64,000 nt of DNA, taken from positions 248,001 to 312,000 of the forward strand of contig NZ_JABUAE010000002.1 in NCBI RefSeq assembly GCF_013314535.1. The letters are read 5' to 3'. Positions 63,073 to 64,000 of this stretch are shown here, in pieces. Every line of letters starts with the position of its first letter. Positions within the stretch are counted from its first letter, which is position 1. Under the pieces are notes generated by a model. That model was not told where the DNA came from. It saw only the letters and a list, made by a program, of their open reading frames with translations, and searched no databases. This DNA is from Bacillus sp. Xin1 (GTDB taxonomy: Bacteria; Bacillota; Bacilli; Bacillales; Bacillaceae_G). The translations under genes were made by a program, and so were the position numbers.

Positions 63073-64000
63073 ATGAGACGAACTTGGATTGTAATTGCAC
63101 TTATTGTAATGTGTGCAAGTATTATACCGATTCATACATATGCACAAATGAATGATGTAAGCGCCCATAATGCTATATTGATGGAAGAACATTCAGGACG
63201 AGTTTTATATGGGAAATTAGAACATGAACCACAGAAAATCGCTAGCATCACAAAAATTATGACTGCCTTGCTTGCTGCTGAATCAGGAAGAATGAAAGAA
63301 GCTGTACCTATTAGCGATAAAGCTGTTCGAGTAGAGGGCTCGGCCATTTATTTAAGACCTGGAAACAAAGTGCCGCTAGAAGATTTAGTTTATGGTTTAA
63401 TGCTTCGTTCAGGTAATGATGCAGCCCAAGCAATTGCTGAAAATGTTGGAGGAAGCATAGAAGGATTTGTTTATTTGATGAATGAGAAAGCGAAACAAAT
63501 CGGAATGAAAGATACACATTTTTCAAATCCACATGGTTTAGATGGAGACGGTACGCACTATTCATCTGCATATGATATGGCGCTTTTAACACGGTATGCA
63601 ATGGGAAATGAAACGTTTCGGAAAATTTTCGGAACAAAAACATATCAATCGAAAGCATGGGATTATCCATGGAAAAACAAGCATAAACTTGTAACCTCTT
63701 ATTATGAATTTGCAACAGGAGGAAAGACGGGATTTACAAAGAAAGCTGGGCGTACACTTGTTACAACAGCTTCGAAAGATGGTTTAGATTTAATTGTAGT
63801 GACGCTTAATGCATCCAGTGATTGGGATGACCATATGTATTTATTTGATCAAGGATTTAAACAGTATGAGTTAACGAAAGTTCTAGAGCAAGGAGCACTC
63901 TCTGGACTGAAAGAAAAGAAGTATACAAATCATGTTTATACCCAAAATGGTTTTTCGGTACCTTTAACAGTAAATGAGAGAAAAGAAGTCTTGCTAAAAG
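63073..64000 (+). CDS. dacB: D-alanyl-D-alanine carboxypeptidase DacB, N-terminal part
   Basis: Class C penicillin-binding protein (PBP5*) that trims peptide cross-linking in spore cortex. The gene runs off the right edge; about 309 residues are visible. Signal peptide to about residue 24 (HTYAQ), S-x-x-K in ASITKIM, SGN in LRSGNDAA, and KTG in GGKTGFTKKAGR. ATG 63073 behind GGTGGGGG. Symbol supported by the sigma-E-type promoter and ypuI upstream. Confidence 0.9.
   Translation, partial: MRRTWIVIALIVMCASIIPIHTYAQMNDVSAHNAILMEEHSGRVLYGKLEHEPQKIASITKIMTALLAAESGRMKEAVPISDKAVRVEGSAIYLRPGNKVPLEDLVYGLMLRSGNDAAQAIAENVGGSIEGFVYLMNEKAKQIGMKDTHFSNPHGLDGDGTHYSSAYDMALLTRYAMGNETFRKIFGTKTYQSKAWDYPWKNKHKLVTSYYEFATGGKTGFTKKAGRTLVTTASKDGLDLIVVTLNASSDWDDHMYLFDQGFKQYELTKVLEQGALSGLKEKKYTNHVYTQNGFSVPLTVNERKEVLLK

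Overview
The window is low-GC Firmicute chromosome and almost certainly belongs to the Bacillus cereus group. The protein families and gene orders fit this group (leuCD then a ten-gene his operon, a lia cell-envelope stress operon, ypuI and dacB). At least six intergenic copies of a dispersed repeat ending in a TTTCACTTTAT-type sequence look like the bcr repeats described for this group. There are no rRNA or tRNA genes, CRISPR arrays, prophages or intact insertion sequences. The species within the group cannot be fixed from this sequence alone.

Layout: 1-1008 is the end of the leucine operon (leuC partial, leuD). 1057-8871 is a complete histidine operon (hisZ G D B H A F I E and a PHP-type histidinol phosphatase), preceded by what looks like a ribosome-controlled attenuator with a His-His-His leader peptide. 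9256-13946 holds a hydroxyacid dehydrogenase, phosphatidylserine synthase, a lipoteichoic-acid-synthase-family enzyme and a small secreted protein. 14000-15716 is lysA under a lysine riboswitch. 15794-22938 is sulfate assimilation and siroheme synthesis under a SAM riboswitch (small DUF2292 protein, cysH, sat, cysC, sir, DUF3906, SUMT, sirB, sirC). Then come a T-box-controlled NSS transporter, a secreted M23 peptidase, a glutamate-type symporter with a structured leader, a DUF402 protein, and a SAM-riboswitch-controlled NhaC-type transporter (probable MetT).

30211-33922 is the lia operon (LiaI, LiaH/PspA, LiaF, LiaS, LiaR). 34329-36030 is brnQ with an isoleucine T-box. 36046-37586 is a frameshifted 5'-nucleotidase. 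37917-42002 holds small membrane and lipoproteins, a methyltransferase and an M50 protease. 42156-43983 is flavohemoglobin with a Crp/Fnr-type operator and, convergent to it, a Crp/Fnr regulator. 44155-49548 holds small proteins, a TauE/SafE exporter, a Pit phosphate transporter with its DUF47 partner, and a class A penicillin-binding protein. 50704-57071 holds two histidine kinases, a DUF72 protein, a Fur-controlled small RNA, a ribbon-helix-helix-like protein, an unusual tyrosine recombinase and deoD. 58139-60715 is mprF. The right end (60935-64000) has ypuI, a SodF-type superoxide dismutase and dacB behind a sigma-E-type promoter.

The dominant theme is nutrient acquisition controlled by RNA: one peptide-leader attenuator, one lysine riboswitch, two SAM riboswitches, two T-boxes, one FsrA-like small RNA and one unexplained terminator-bearing leader before gltT. 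The strongest candidates for under-described biology are the his attenuator, the small RNA at 53045-53155, and a structured element present at 50201-50335 and again at 61843-61967.
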